Below, one piece after another: positions 17,212-24,950 of a stretch of 64,000 nt of DNA. Position numbers and translations under genes: made by a program. The DNA is taken from positions 1 through 64,000 of the forward strand of contig NZ_JAFCJT010000012.1 in assembly GCF_018130785.1 (NCBI RefSeq), read 5' to 3'. The notes beneath the pieces are model-generated. The model saw only the letters and a list, made by a program, of their open reading frames with translations. It searched no databases and was not told the origin of the DNA. Numbering within the stretch: the stretch's first letter is position 1; every line of letters starts with the position of its first letter. The stretch is from Bradyrhizobium liaoningense. Lineage in GTDB: Bacteria; Pseudomonadota; Alphaproteobacteria; Rhizobiales; Xanthobacteraceae.

Positions 17212-18210
17212 TCATTTGCACGCGCGCATCTCGCCGTCGGCCGGCAGATACGCGTTCGTGTAGTAGCTCTTCGGGTCCTGTCCCTCCGGCAGCAGTTTCA
17301 CCTCGGACAGAAGGGCCTGCGTCTTCGTCCAGTGCGCGTCTTCGGCCTTGCCGATGAACTTGGCGCCGCCGCTGCAGAAGAGAGGGGTGATGGCAGCGAG
17401 CTCGGCCGCGGCGAGCTTCTCGTTGAGGTCCGGGAAGGTCGCCTTCAGGTCCTTGACCGCCTTGTCGGGATTGTCGAGCGCAAAGCTCCATCCCTTGAGG
17501 CTTGCGGCAATGAATCTCTTCAGGACGTCGGGATTGTCCTTGATGAAACTGTCCGAAGCGAAGATCGAGGTGCTGACGGTCGGCACGCCATAGTCGGCGA
17601 ACCGGTAGTTATCGAGCGTTGCGCCCTGCTGCTCGAGCTGGATCTGGTAGGAGTCCATCGATCCCAGGATCGCGTCCACCTGGCCCTGGAGAAGCGAAGG
17701 GACCATGGCTGGAACCGGCATGTTGATCATGGTCATGTCCGCCTCCTTCAGGCCGTTCGCCTTCAGGAACAGCGGCATCATCGTGGTTTGCGACGATCCT
17801 GCGGGCACTCCGACCTTCTTGCCCTTGAGATCGCCGATCGACTTGATGCCGCTCTTCGTCAGCGCGGACACTTCGTTGGGATTGGACTGATAGATCGTGG
17901 CGACGACCTTCATCGGCGCGCCCTTGGCAATCAACTGGCTAACAGCGACGGCATCAGCATAGGCCAATTGGGCACGACCGCTGGCGACGAGCTGCGCGGT
18001 GTTGCCGGAGCCATTGCCCTGGACGATGGTCACATCGAGCCCGGCGGCCTTGTAGAAGCCTTCTCCCAGTGCCGCAGCAAATCCGGCATTGGCGCCGCCC
18101 GCGGTCCAGTTGAGCTGGAACGTGACTGCGGTTTGCGCCGTCGCGGTCGCACTCCACGAGCCGAGCGCGCAGCTTGCGACGACGAAGATGTTAGTCAGAG
18201 CGCGTTTCAT
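17212..18210 (-). CDS. ABC transporter substrate-binding protein (NMT1/TauA/SsuA type)
   Basis: 332 residues with a Sec signal peptide (MKRALTNIFVVASCALG...ATATAQ) and mature start TAVTFQLNW. The NMT1/THI5-like pattern LNWTAGGANAGFAAALGEGFYKAAGLDVTIVQGNGSGNTAQLVASGRAQLAYAD is followed by SIGDLKGKKVGVPAGSSQ, typical for binding proteins of sulfonates, nitrate, aromatic acids or pyrimidine precursors. It delivers the substrate to the permease encoded just upstream. A planar aromatic or alicyclic carboxylate would suit the neighbouring enzymes, but that is inference. Confidence 0.9.
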   Translation of the reverse strand: MKRALTNIFVVASCALGSWSATATAQTAVTFQLNWTAGGANAGFAAALGEGFYKAAGLDVTIVQGNGSGNTAQLVASGRAQLAYADAVAVSQLIAKGAPMKVVATIYQSNPNEVSALTKSGIKSIGDLKGKKVGVPAGSSQTTMMPLFLKANGLKEADMTMINMPVPAMVPSLLQGQVDAILGSMDSYQIQLEQQGATLDNYRFADYGVPTVSTSIFASDSFIKDNPDVLKRFIAASLKGWSFALDNPDKAVKDLKATFPDLNEKLAAAELAAITPLFCSGGAKFIGKAEDAHWTKTQALLSEVKLLPEGQDPKSYYTNAYLPADGEMRACK

Positions 18211-18274
18211 TGAATATCCCTCCCGAATATTGATTTCTGATTTTAGCGCTGGTGTAAGTTCAAAGCCTGTTGTG

Positions 18275-19126
18275 CTAATTCGTCTCGTCCCGTTGCCAGG
18301 GAGCCATCAGCCATTCGCTGAACTCGACGACGTAGTTGATCACGATCCCGATGAATGTCAGAACGACAAGCACGGCAAAGGTGAGCTCGAGGTCCATGGT
18401 GCTCGTGCCCTTCAGCAGCACGTAGCCGAGTCCCTGATTGGCGCCGACGAATTCAGCGACAATGGCGGCCGTTGCCGCGATGGTGGCCGACGCCTTGATG
18501 CCGGAGAATATGACCGGCAGCGCCGCGGGAATGCGCAGGAAACGGAAGGTCTGCCAGGTCGACGCTCCCATCGACTTTGTCAGGTACAGCAGCCGATTGT
18601 CGAGGATCTGAAAGCCACTGATACTCGCCAGGAGGAGCGGGAAGAAGGTCATCAGGACCGTCAGCAGCACCTTGGATTCAATCCCGAAGCCAAGCCAAAC
18701 CAGGAAGAGGGGAGCGACCGCAATCTTCGGGACGAGCTGCAGAAGCATGATCGGCGGATAGAGAATTTGCCTGGCAACCGGGGACAGCGCGATCAACAGG
18801 CCGAGCGGAATGGCCGTCACCAGCGTGAGGCCGAAGCCGAGAACGATCTCGGTCAGCGTCACCATCGAGTTGCTCCACAGCATGCCCGCATCGGTGACCA
18901 GACGCGCGAAGACGGGACCGGGCGCGGGCAGCAGATAGACCGGAACCTTGAACACCCTGACCAGCAGATCCCACGCGCCAACGATCGCCACGAATGTCAG
19001 GGGAGGCAATAGATTCCAGCCGATCTTCATCAAGCTGCGCAAAAGCGGCATGCGATCGCGTGCGCTATCAGACTCCAGATTGCGCGGAGTCGATCCGATC
19101 AACCCGGAGGGTGTCGGCGAAACCAT
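18275..19126 (-). CDS. NitT/TauT-type ABC transporter permease
   Basis: 283 residues from ATG 19126 (GGGAG upstream), with six membrane segments starting with LLPPLTFVAIVGAWDLLVRVF. The cytoplasmic coupling loop motif is visible: TKSMGASTWQTFRFLRIPAALPVIFSGIK, the EAA-type sequence of SsuC/TauC permeases. It is the first gene of a seven-gene minus-strand operon (permease, binding protein, MaoC, ATPase, hydratase, IclR, FAH). The LacI-type operator copy at 19255-19268 lies 129 bp upstream. Confidence 0.9.
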   Translation of the reverse strand: MVSPTPSGLIGSTPRNLESDSARDRMPLLRSLMKIGWNLLPPLTFVAIVGAWDLLVRVFKVPVYLLPAPGPVFARLVTDAGMLWSNSMVTLTEIVLGFGLTLVTAIPLGLLIALSPVARQILYPPIMLLQLVPKIAVAPLFLVWLGFGIESKVLLTVLMTFFPLLLASISGFQILDNRLLYLTKSMGASTWQTFRFLRIPAALPVIFSGIKASATIAATAAIVAEFVGANQGLGYVLLKGTSTMDLELTFAVLVVLTFIGIVINYVVEFSEWLMAPWQRDETN

Positions 19127-19254
19127 CCCTGGCTCCCATCTCTGTTCTAGGCGCGAACTTGAAGGCGCGCTTCGTTGCGGCAGCGTCCGAAACGGTCGGG
19201 TGCAGCGGTTAGGTGGAACGCTATTCCAACTTCAGGAGGCCTTCAACAGAAAAA

Positions 19255-19268
19255 TGTATCCGGTTACA
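19255..19268. promoter_or_regulatory. Second LacI-type operator, upstream of the transporter operon
   Basis: TGTATCCGGTTACA differs from the palindrome at 10513-10526 at one of 14 positions. It lies in the gap between the permease start and the divergent gene at 19549. A weaker half-site (TGTAACCG at 19367-19374) lies about 100 bp further right. Sharing a site ties the transporter operon to the LacI protein encoded 7 kb away. Confidence 0.7.
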
Positions 19269-19548
19269 AATTCATTTCTCCCCTTGGAGATCGGTACATG
19301 CCTAGCACCGTTGGTTCCCTTCCGCACACGAACATTTCTCGCGATCAAGGCTTTGTGGGCACGTGTTGTAACCGCTTTATCCGGCTCCGAGGTAACGGCG
19401 TCTAAGCCTTCTGCGAACTCGCAAGAGGCTCTAACCAGGAGCAGGAAGCAGGGGGCGACCTGGCGACACGATCGGAGCCGACGTCGGCAACGTGTGCTAT
19501 GCGGTCGCGGCAGTTGGTCCAATTCTTCATGCGCGCGGGTATTCGTTG

Positions 19549-20385
19549 ATGCGGCTTCTCACCTGGAACATTCAGTGCGGCAAAGGCTGCGACGGCGTGA
19601 CCGATCTGGCGAGGATCGTCAGGATCGCGAGGGAGACATGCGATGCGGATGTCTTCTGCTTCCAGGAAGTGAGTTCGAGCTTCTCCAGGCTCGATGGCGG
19701 TGGCGATCAGAGCGCGCAACTCGCCGCGCTGCTGCCAGGCTATATGCCGGTGTTCCGTCCGGCGATCGAAACCGTCGATCGGGCAGGTGAGCTGCATCGC
19801 TTCGGCAACATGACCCTGTCGCGCGTCCCGGTCGTTCAGATCAACAATCACATCCTGCCATGGCCGGGCGCAGGCAAAGGGCGCAGCATGCGGCGCCATG
19901 CCTTGGAGGTAACGGTTCAAACTGCGTTCGGCGCGGTGCGCATCGTCAATACGCATCTTGAATATTATTCGGTTGCTCAGCGCAAAGCGCAGATCATGCG
20001 CCTGCTGGACTTGCAGGAGGACGCCTCGACCAGTCCCAAGGCGTCGACCAGAGAGCCCGATGAGCCCTATGAAAGCCAAACCGTCTCGGCATCGAGCCTG
20101 ATGTGCGGCGATTTCAATTTTGACGTCACCGATCCCCAGCACGCGATGATTGACCGGTCGAGCCGACCGGGCCTCAACTATCGCGATGCCTGGACGGCCG
20201 GTCGGCCCGACCGGCCGCGGTCGCCGACTTGCGGCATCTATGATCACGTGCAATGGGCCGACGGCCCCGATTGCCGCGACTTCATCTTTACAACAGAAGA
20301 TCTGGTCGGCCGCATCGCTCACATCGAGGTCAACGGCAAGACCGATGCCTCCGATCATCAACCAGTCTTTATCGAACTCACCTAA
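19549..20385 (+). CDS. Endonuclease/exonuclease/phosphatase-family protein
   Basis: 278 residues from ATG 19549, for which no clear ribosome site is visible. EEP-fold markers appear in order: LLTWNIQCGKG (first Asn), DVFCFQEV (metal-binding Glu), GRFGNMTLSR-like region, VRIVNTHLEYYS, CGDFNFD and the terminal DASDHQPVFIEL with the catalytic Asp-His. The family includes DNases, phosphoinositide and sphingomyelin phosphodiesterases and nocturnin-type phosphatases, and soluble bacterial members are often of unknown substrate. It is divergent from the ABC operon and could respond to the same operator. Confidence 0.85.
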   Translation: MRLLTWNIQCGKGCDGVTDLARIVRIARETCDADVFCFQEVSSSFSRLDGGGDQSAQLAALLPGYMPVFRPAIETVDRAGELHRFGNMTLSRVPVVQINNHILPWPGAGKGRSMRRHALEVTVQTAFGAVRIVNTHLEYYSVAQRKAQIMRLLDLQEDASTSPKASTREPDEPYESQTVSASSLMCGDFNFDVTDPQHAMIDRSSRPGLNYRDAWTAGRPDRPRSPTCGIYDHVQWADGPDCRDFIFTTEDLVGRIAHIEVNGKTDASDHQPVFIELT

Positions 20386-20398
20386 AGGTGGCTGACGG

Positions 20399-20587
20399 GA
20401 TATTGCAAAATCGAAGCTTGTCGCTGCGAAGAACGGGCGGTTGCTTCTGGTCAGGCGGCGGCGAGATAAGCTCTGGATGTTTCCGGACGGCCGCAAACAT
20501 GCGGGCGAGAGCGACAGGCGCAAACCGCGAAGGATCAGGCTTAAGCCGACCTCCCGGTACATTCGGGACAAGCTCTTTCCGAGATAG
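20399..20587 (+). pseudogene. Internally deleted Nudix-hydrolase-like relic
   Basis: A short frame after TGA at 20393-20395, with no usable start, encodes IAKSKLVAAKNGRLLLVRRRR, then KLWMFPDGRKHAGESDRRK, then PRRIRLKPTSRYIRDKLFPR before TAG. The first half has the Nudix-type strand and the beginning of the Nudix box (G-x5-E), but the REUxEE part is missing. The last 20 residues look like the distant C-terminus of such a protein, so roughly the middle has been lost. It is not expected to be active. The 289 bp that follow, up to 20876, hold only the ugp promoter region as far as I can see. Confidence 0.5.
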
Positions 20588-20876
20588 AGCATATGCAATC
20601 CGACGGAAGCGCCCGAACACAGGCTGGCGCTGATCTATGTAATCGCCGACGGAGCCACCCGTCCGTCGACTGATCCCCTGCCAACGACGACCTGACCTGG
20701 GCCGAAGCGAACCTCGCGGGCGGTTGAGGGCGCACGCCTGGCGTCGCGATGTTGCGAGCCTCGCACTGGAACAAATCTGCCCCTTTCGTCGCCTGGACAC
20801 ATATGTCATAGTGAGAATACAAATGATCACTGCCTCGGGCAGCAAGCCGACTGGACTTTGACAGGGAGGGCCACCC

Positions 20877-22205
20877 ATGAAGCGAGCAACATTCATGGCG
20901 GTTTTGTTCACGATTTTGGCGTTGGCGCCCCCGGCGAGTGCTGCGCGAATCGAGGTGCAGTGGTGGCACGCGATGAGTGGCGTGCTGGGCGACCGACTGA
21001 ACGAGGTCGTCGAGAAGTTCAACCAGTCGCAGGACAAATACACCGTCGTGGCGGTGGCCAAGGGCAATTATGACGAGGTGACCAACGGCGTAATCGCCGC
21101 CTATCGCGCCAAACGGCCGCCGGAAATGGTGCAGATCGCCGAGCGCGGTTACTTGACCATGCTGCTGTCGGAAGCGGTCGTGCCAGTGCAGGATCTGCTG
21201 GAGCAGAAGGGCTACAAGGTCGACTTTGCCGACTTCATCAAGCCGGTGGCGAGCTTCTGGAGCTACAAGGGGCGTATGTCGGCGCTGCCGTTCAATTCCT
21301 CGACGCCGATCTTCTGGTACAACAAGGACCACTTCCAGAAAGCAGGATTCGACAAGCCGGCCGACACTTGGCAAGAGCTGGAAAAGCAGCTCTACGCCAT
21401 CAAGGCCAAGGGAATCAGCGAGTGCGGAACCGTGCTGCCCGGCGATTTCTATTGGAGTCTTTTGGAGAATTACAGCGCCATCAACAACCAGCCCTATGGC
21501 ACGCTTGCCAACGGCTTTGGCGGGCTTGGTACCGAATTTGTCTATAACAAGACCAAGGTGGTCTCGCAGGTCGCGCGGCTGAAGAAGTGGCTCGACGACG
21601 GTATTATGCAAATCGCGGGGCAGGGGTTCAGCCCGGAGCAGTTGTTCACCTCCGGCCGCTGCTCGACCTTCGTTAATTCGACCGCCTCGCACGGCAATAT
21701 CGAGCGCAATGCGACCATCAACTGGAGCGCCACGTTCCTGCCGCATGAGAGCGACATCGATCCGCCCCTCAACAGCACGATCGGTGGTGGTGCGATCTGG
21801 GTGATGAAAGGGCACACGCCGGAGCGTTACGAGGCGGTGGCCGCGTTCCTCAATTTCGTCGCTCAGCCGGAAACTCAGGTGTGGTGGCACGGAGCAACCG
21901 GCTACGTTCCCGCGACCAAGCGCGCCTACGAGCTGGCGCGCGAGCGCGGCTACTACAAGGATCATCCGACTCGGGAGATCGCGGTGCTACAGTTGTCGCG
22001 CGGCACGCCGAACGAGAATTCGCGAGGCTTCCGCTTCGGCAATTTCGTGCAGACCATGCTGGCCCAGCGCCAGGAGGTGGAGGCGGTCTTTGCAGGCCAG
22101 AAGCAGCCGCAGCAGGCGATGGATGACGCGGTCAAGCGCGGCAACGAGATTCTCCGCCAATTCGAGAAGCTCAATGCCGGGAAAGACCTCGGCGGTGACC
22201 GCTGA
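20877..22205 (+). CDS. ugpB: UgpB-type ABC transporter substrate-binding protein
   Basis: 442 residues with a Sec signal peptide (MKRATFMAVLFTILALAPPASA) and mature N-terminus RIEVQWWHAMSG. The family hallmark WWHAMSG, and later FNSSTPIFWYNKD, GGGAIWVMKG and WWHGATGYVPATKRAYE, match glycerol-3-phosphate/glycerophosphodiester-binding UgpB. A strong GGGAGGG site precedes the ATG. It opens a ten-gene operon. Because the operon also carries polyol and sugar enzymes, the natural ligand could be another phosphorylated polyol or diester rather than plain glycerol-3-phosphate. Confidence 0.88.
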   Translation: MKRATFMAVLFTILALAPPASAARIEVQWWHAMSGVLGDRLNEVVEKFNQSQDKYTVVAVAKGNYDEVTNGVIAAYRAKRPPEMVQIAERGYLTMLLSEAVVPVQDLLEQKGYKVDFADFIKPVASFWSYKGRMSALPFNSSTPIFWYNKDHFQKAGFDKPADTWQELEKQLYAIKAKGISECGTVLPGDFYWSLLENYSAINNQPYGTLANGFGGLGTEFVYNKTKVVSQVARLKKWLDDGIMQIAGQGFSPEQLFTSGRCSTFVNSTASHGNIERNATINWSATFLPHESDIDPPLNSTIGGGAIWVMKGHTPERYEAVAAFLNFVAQPETQVWWHGATGYVPATKRAYELARERGYYKDHPTREIAVLQLSRGTPNENSRGFRFGNFVQTMLAQRQEVEAVFAGQKQPQQAMDDAVKRGNEILRQFEKLNAGKDLGGDR

Positions 22206-22210
22206 CGGCC

Positions 22211-23257
22211 ATGACCGTGCGTTCGTCTGTGACCTGGCGTGATGTGGCTGTGCCCGGACAACCGCGTACCGCCGCGGCATCTGCCGAGCTGGGCTCGCGC
22301 GACGCCGCTGCCGCTTCGGACCGGGCAGCCGTACCGCGGAAGAGGGCTCGGCCGGTCCAAGAGCCGGGGCTGAAACGGGCGAATTTCGGAGAAGGCCCGG
22401 GCCTTCCGACCCTGCTGCTGCTGCCGCAATTCTTGATCTTGCTGTTCTTCTTCTTCATTCCATCGCTGCGGGCGCTGACGCAGTCGGTTCTGCTCGCCGA
22501 TCCGTTCGGCACGACGGTCCAGTTCGTCTGGTTCGACAATTTCAAGGCGTTGTTTGCCAGTGTCGAGTACCGCCAATCGGTGTGGGTGACGTTGCAGTTC
22601 ACGGTTGGGCAGAACGTGCTGACGCTGCTAGTTGCGCTGGTGCTTGCCTTTGCCACCGACCGCATAGTGCGCGGCCGCTCCGTCTACCGCACAATCATTC
22701 TCTTGCCATATGCAATCGCGCCTGCGGTCGCGGGCATCCTTTGGGCATTCCTGTTCAATCCGGCGGTTGGGCCGCTCGCCCAAATGCTGCATTCGCTCGG
22801 GGTCGCCTGGGATCCGAACCTTAATCCGAACCATGCTCTGATCTTGGTAACGCTGGCCGCCTCCTGGAAGCACATCTGCTACGATTACATCTTCCTGGTG
22901 GTGGGATTGCTTGCGGTGCCGGTGTCGCTGATGGAGGCGGCGGCGGTCGACGGCGCTGGGCCGATCCGGCGCTTCGTTTCGATCGGCCTGCCGATGTTGG
23001 GACCAACTGTGTTCTTTCTCACCGTGATGAACTTCATCTACGGTTTCTTCGAGACCTTTGCGATTATCGACGCCGTCACTAAGGGCGGGCCGGCGGGTGC
23101 CACCAACATTCTCGTCTACAAGGTCTTTGTCGACGGCTTCGTCAATCTCGACCTCGGCTCTTCCGCGGCGCAGTCGGTGATGTTGATGAGCTTTGCGCTG
23201 ATCTGCACATTACTGCAATTCCGCTATTTCGACCGCAAGGTCAATTACGGGGTCTGA
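22211..23257 (+). CDS. ugpA: UgpA-type ABC transporter permease
   Basis: 348 residues. A hydrophilic, Ala/Arg/Ser-rich N-terminal stretch of about 65 residues precedes the first membrane helix (TLLLLPQFLILLFFFFIPSL). UgpA/MalF-type permeases of this class usually start close to that helix, so either the extension is real or a later start is used. The EAA loop is present (LMEAAAVDGAGPIRRFVSIGLPML). It starts 5 bp after ugpB and its TGA is followed by one base and the ugpE ATG, so expression is coupled. Confidence 0.88.
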   Translation: MTVRSSVTWRDVAVPGQPRTAAASAELGSRDAAAASDRAAVPRKRARPVQEPGLKRANFGEGPGLPTLLLLPQFLILLFFFFIPSLRALTQSVLLADPFGTTVQFVWFDNFKALFASVEYRQSVWVTLQFTVGQNVLTLLVALVLAFATDRIVRGRSVYRTIILLPYAIAPAVAGILWAFLFNPAVGPLAQMLHSLGVAWDPNLNPNHALILVTLAASWKHICYDYIFLVVGLLAVPVSLMEAAAVDGAGPIRRFVSIGLPMLGPTVFFLTVMNFIYGFFETFAIIDAVTKGGPAGATNILVYKVFVDGFVNLDLGSSAAQSVMLMSFALICTLLQFRYFDRKVNYGV

Positions 23258-23258
23258 G

Positions 23259-24179
23259 ATGGTCGAGCGAGCACCCGTCCTCAACTTCGTCTGCCACGCG
23301 ATCTTGATCGCGGGGGCCCTGACCGTGTGCGTGCCGCTCTACTTCGCATTCGTCGCGGGCTCGCTGACCATCGGCGAGGTACAGAAGGTGCCGCTGCCCT
23401 GGCTGCCGGGCGACCAGTTCTTTGCCAATTTGCAGACGGCCTGGGTGAAGGCGAATTTCAGCCGGACCTTCGTCAATTCGGTGGTGGTGGCGCTGGGTAT
23501 CACCGCCGGCAAGATCGCGGTGTCCCTGCTTTCGGCCTTCGCCATCACCTATTTTCGTTTTCGCTATCGGATGCTCGCGTTCTGGCTGATCTTCGTCTCG
23601 CTGATGCTGCCGATCGAGGTGCGCATCGTGCCTACGTTCGAGGCGGTGGCGAATGCCGCGTTGCCGCTGCAAAGGCTCGCCGATACGTTGCGTCTCGCTG
23701 ATCTCTGGCGCTGGATCAGCGGTCACGAGGTCACGATCGCGTTTGAATGGAACATGGTCAACACCTATCCCGGGCTGATCTTGCCGCTGATGGCCTCGGC
23801 CACCGCGACATTCCTGTTTCGCCAGTTCTTCCTGACCGTGCCCGACGAGCTTTGCGAGGCCGCACGGCTTGATGGTGCCTCGCCCCTGCGCTTCTTCTGG
23901 AGCATCCTGTTGCCGCTGTCGGTGCCGAACATGGTGGCGCTCGCGATCATCCTGTTTCTATTCGGCTGGAATCAATATCTTTGGCCGTTGCTGTTCACGA
24001 CTGACAAGGACATGGCAACGGCCGTAATTGCCCTGAAGAACCTGATCCCACGCTCCGATAGTGAGCCGGCCTGGAACGTCGCCATGAGCGGCGCGCTCCT
24101 GACCATGCTGCCGCCGACGTTGGTGATCCTGCTATTGCAGCGCTGGTTCCTGAAGGGGCTCGTCGACAGCAGCAAGTAA
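23259..24179 (+). CDS. ugpE: UgpE-type ABC transporter permease
   Basis: 306 residues with six membrane helices and the EAA motif CEAARLDGASPLRFFWSILLPLSVP. The internal LRLADLWRWISGHEVTIAFEWNMVNTYPGLILPLMASATATFLFRQFF region fits the UgpE/MalG family. It pairs with UgpA to form the membrane pore. No ATP-binding (UgpC) gene follows: the next gene is a phosphodiesterase. The importer therefore needs an ATPase encoded elsewhere. Confidence 0.88.
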   Translation: MVERAPVLNFVCHAILIAGALTVCVPLYFAFVAGSLTIGEVQKVPLPWLPGDQFFANLQTAWVKANFSRTFVNSVVVALGITAGKIAVSLLSAFAITYFRFRYRMLAFWLIFVSLMLPIEVRIVPTFEAVANAALPLQRLADTLRLADLWRWISGHEVTIAFEWNMVNTYPGLILPLMASATATFLFRQFFLTVPDELCEAARLDGASPLRFFWSILLPLSVPNMVALAIILFLFGWNQYLWPLLFTTDKDMATAVIALKNLIPRSDSEPAWNVAMSGALLTMLPPTLVILLLQRWFLKGLVDSSK

Positions 24180-24188
24180 GGAGATAAA

Positions 24189-24950
24189 ATGGTCTTCATC
24201 GCCGGACATCGAGGCGGACGCGACCTTTGGCCTGAAAATAGCCTCATGGGCTTCCGCAATCTGTGCGGCCTCGGCGTCGACGCGGTCGAGTTCGACGTGC
24301 ACCAGAGCTCGGACGGCGGGGTCGTCGTGATCCACGATCCCTTGCTCGACCGCACCGCGCACGATACCGGTCCGGTCGGTGATCGAAGCCTGAAACGCCT
24401 GACGTCGACGCGGCTGCGCGATGCCGGCGACGAATGTATTCCGACGCTGTCGTCGGTTCTCGACGTGTTTGCTGCGACCTCGCTCGAACTGCATGTCGAG
24501 ATCAAGACCGACGCGCTGGGCAACGCCTATCAGGGACTTGAGGCAAAGATCATCGAGGAGACCCAGCGGCGCGGGTTGGAGCGGCGGACCGTCATCACCT
24601 GTTTCGTCCCCGAAGTGGTCGAGACGGTGCGACGGCTGTCGCCGGACGCACGGGTGCTGATCTCGCTTGATCGCCGTTCGGCGGAAATGATGGGCGGCAT
24701 CAGACCGGCGCTGGAGCGGCTCGCCAAGGTCCGCGACTGCATCGTCGCGATCGAGAAGGCGCTACTGACGCCAGCGCTACCGCTGGCGCTCGGCATCCTC
24801 GGCACCGCGCGCCTTGGTGCCTGGGTCACCAACACTCCGGAGGACATCGGCTATTGGCTGGCCCAGCCGGTACGGCAGATCACGACCGACCGGCCGGATC
24901 TCGCAGTCGACATCCGGCGCAGGCATGTGGTGTCGCCGGCCGCGTCATGA
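24189..24950 (+). CDS. Glycerophosphodiester phosphodiesterase (cytoplasmic, UgpQ-type)
   Basis: 253 residues, no signal peptide. GDPD active-site landmarks are GHRGGRDLWPENSL (catalytic His-Arg and Glu-Asn), VEFDVHQSSDGGVVVIHDP (metal-binding Glu/Asp and second His) and LHVEIKTD. It hydrolyses glycerophosphodiesters, or related sugar and polyol phosphodiesters, to a phosphomonoester and an alcohol. Lacking an export signal, it acts on what the transporter brings in. Its stop overlaps the next ATG by 4 bp. Related GDPD-type enzymes act in agrocinopine catabolism, so a non-glycerol diester is possible. Confidence 0.88.
   Translation: MVFIAGHRGGRDLWPENSLMGFRNLCGLGVDAVEFDVHQSSDGGVVVIHDPLLDRTAHDTGPVGDRSLKRLTSTRLRDAGDECIPTLSSVLDVFAATSLELHVEIKTDALGNAYQGLEAKIIEETQRRGLERRTVITCFVPEVVETVRRLSPDARVLISLDRRSAEMMGGIRPALERLAKVRDCIVAIEKALLTPALPLALGILGTARLGAWVTNTPEDIGYWLAQPVRQITTDRPDLAVDIRRRHVVSPAAS

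Noticed and set aside
20799..20806. ACATATGT palindrome upstream of ugpB as SorC operator
   Set aside because: Only 8 bp and not repeated elsewhere in the window; too weak to claim.
19402..21965. Long minus-strand frames over the EEP gene and ugpB
   Set aside because: Antisense to well-supported genes with signal peptide and family motifs; composition typical of shadow frames.
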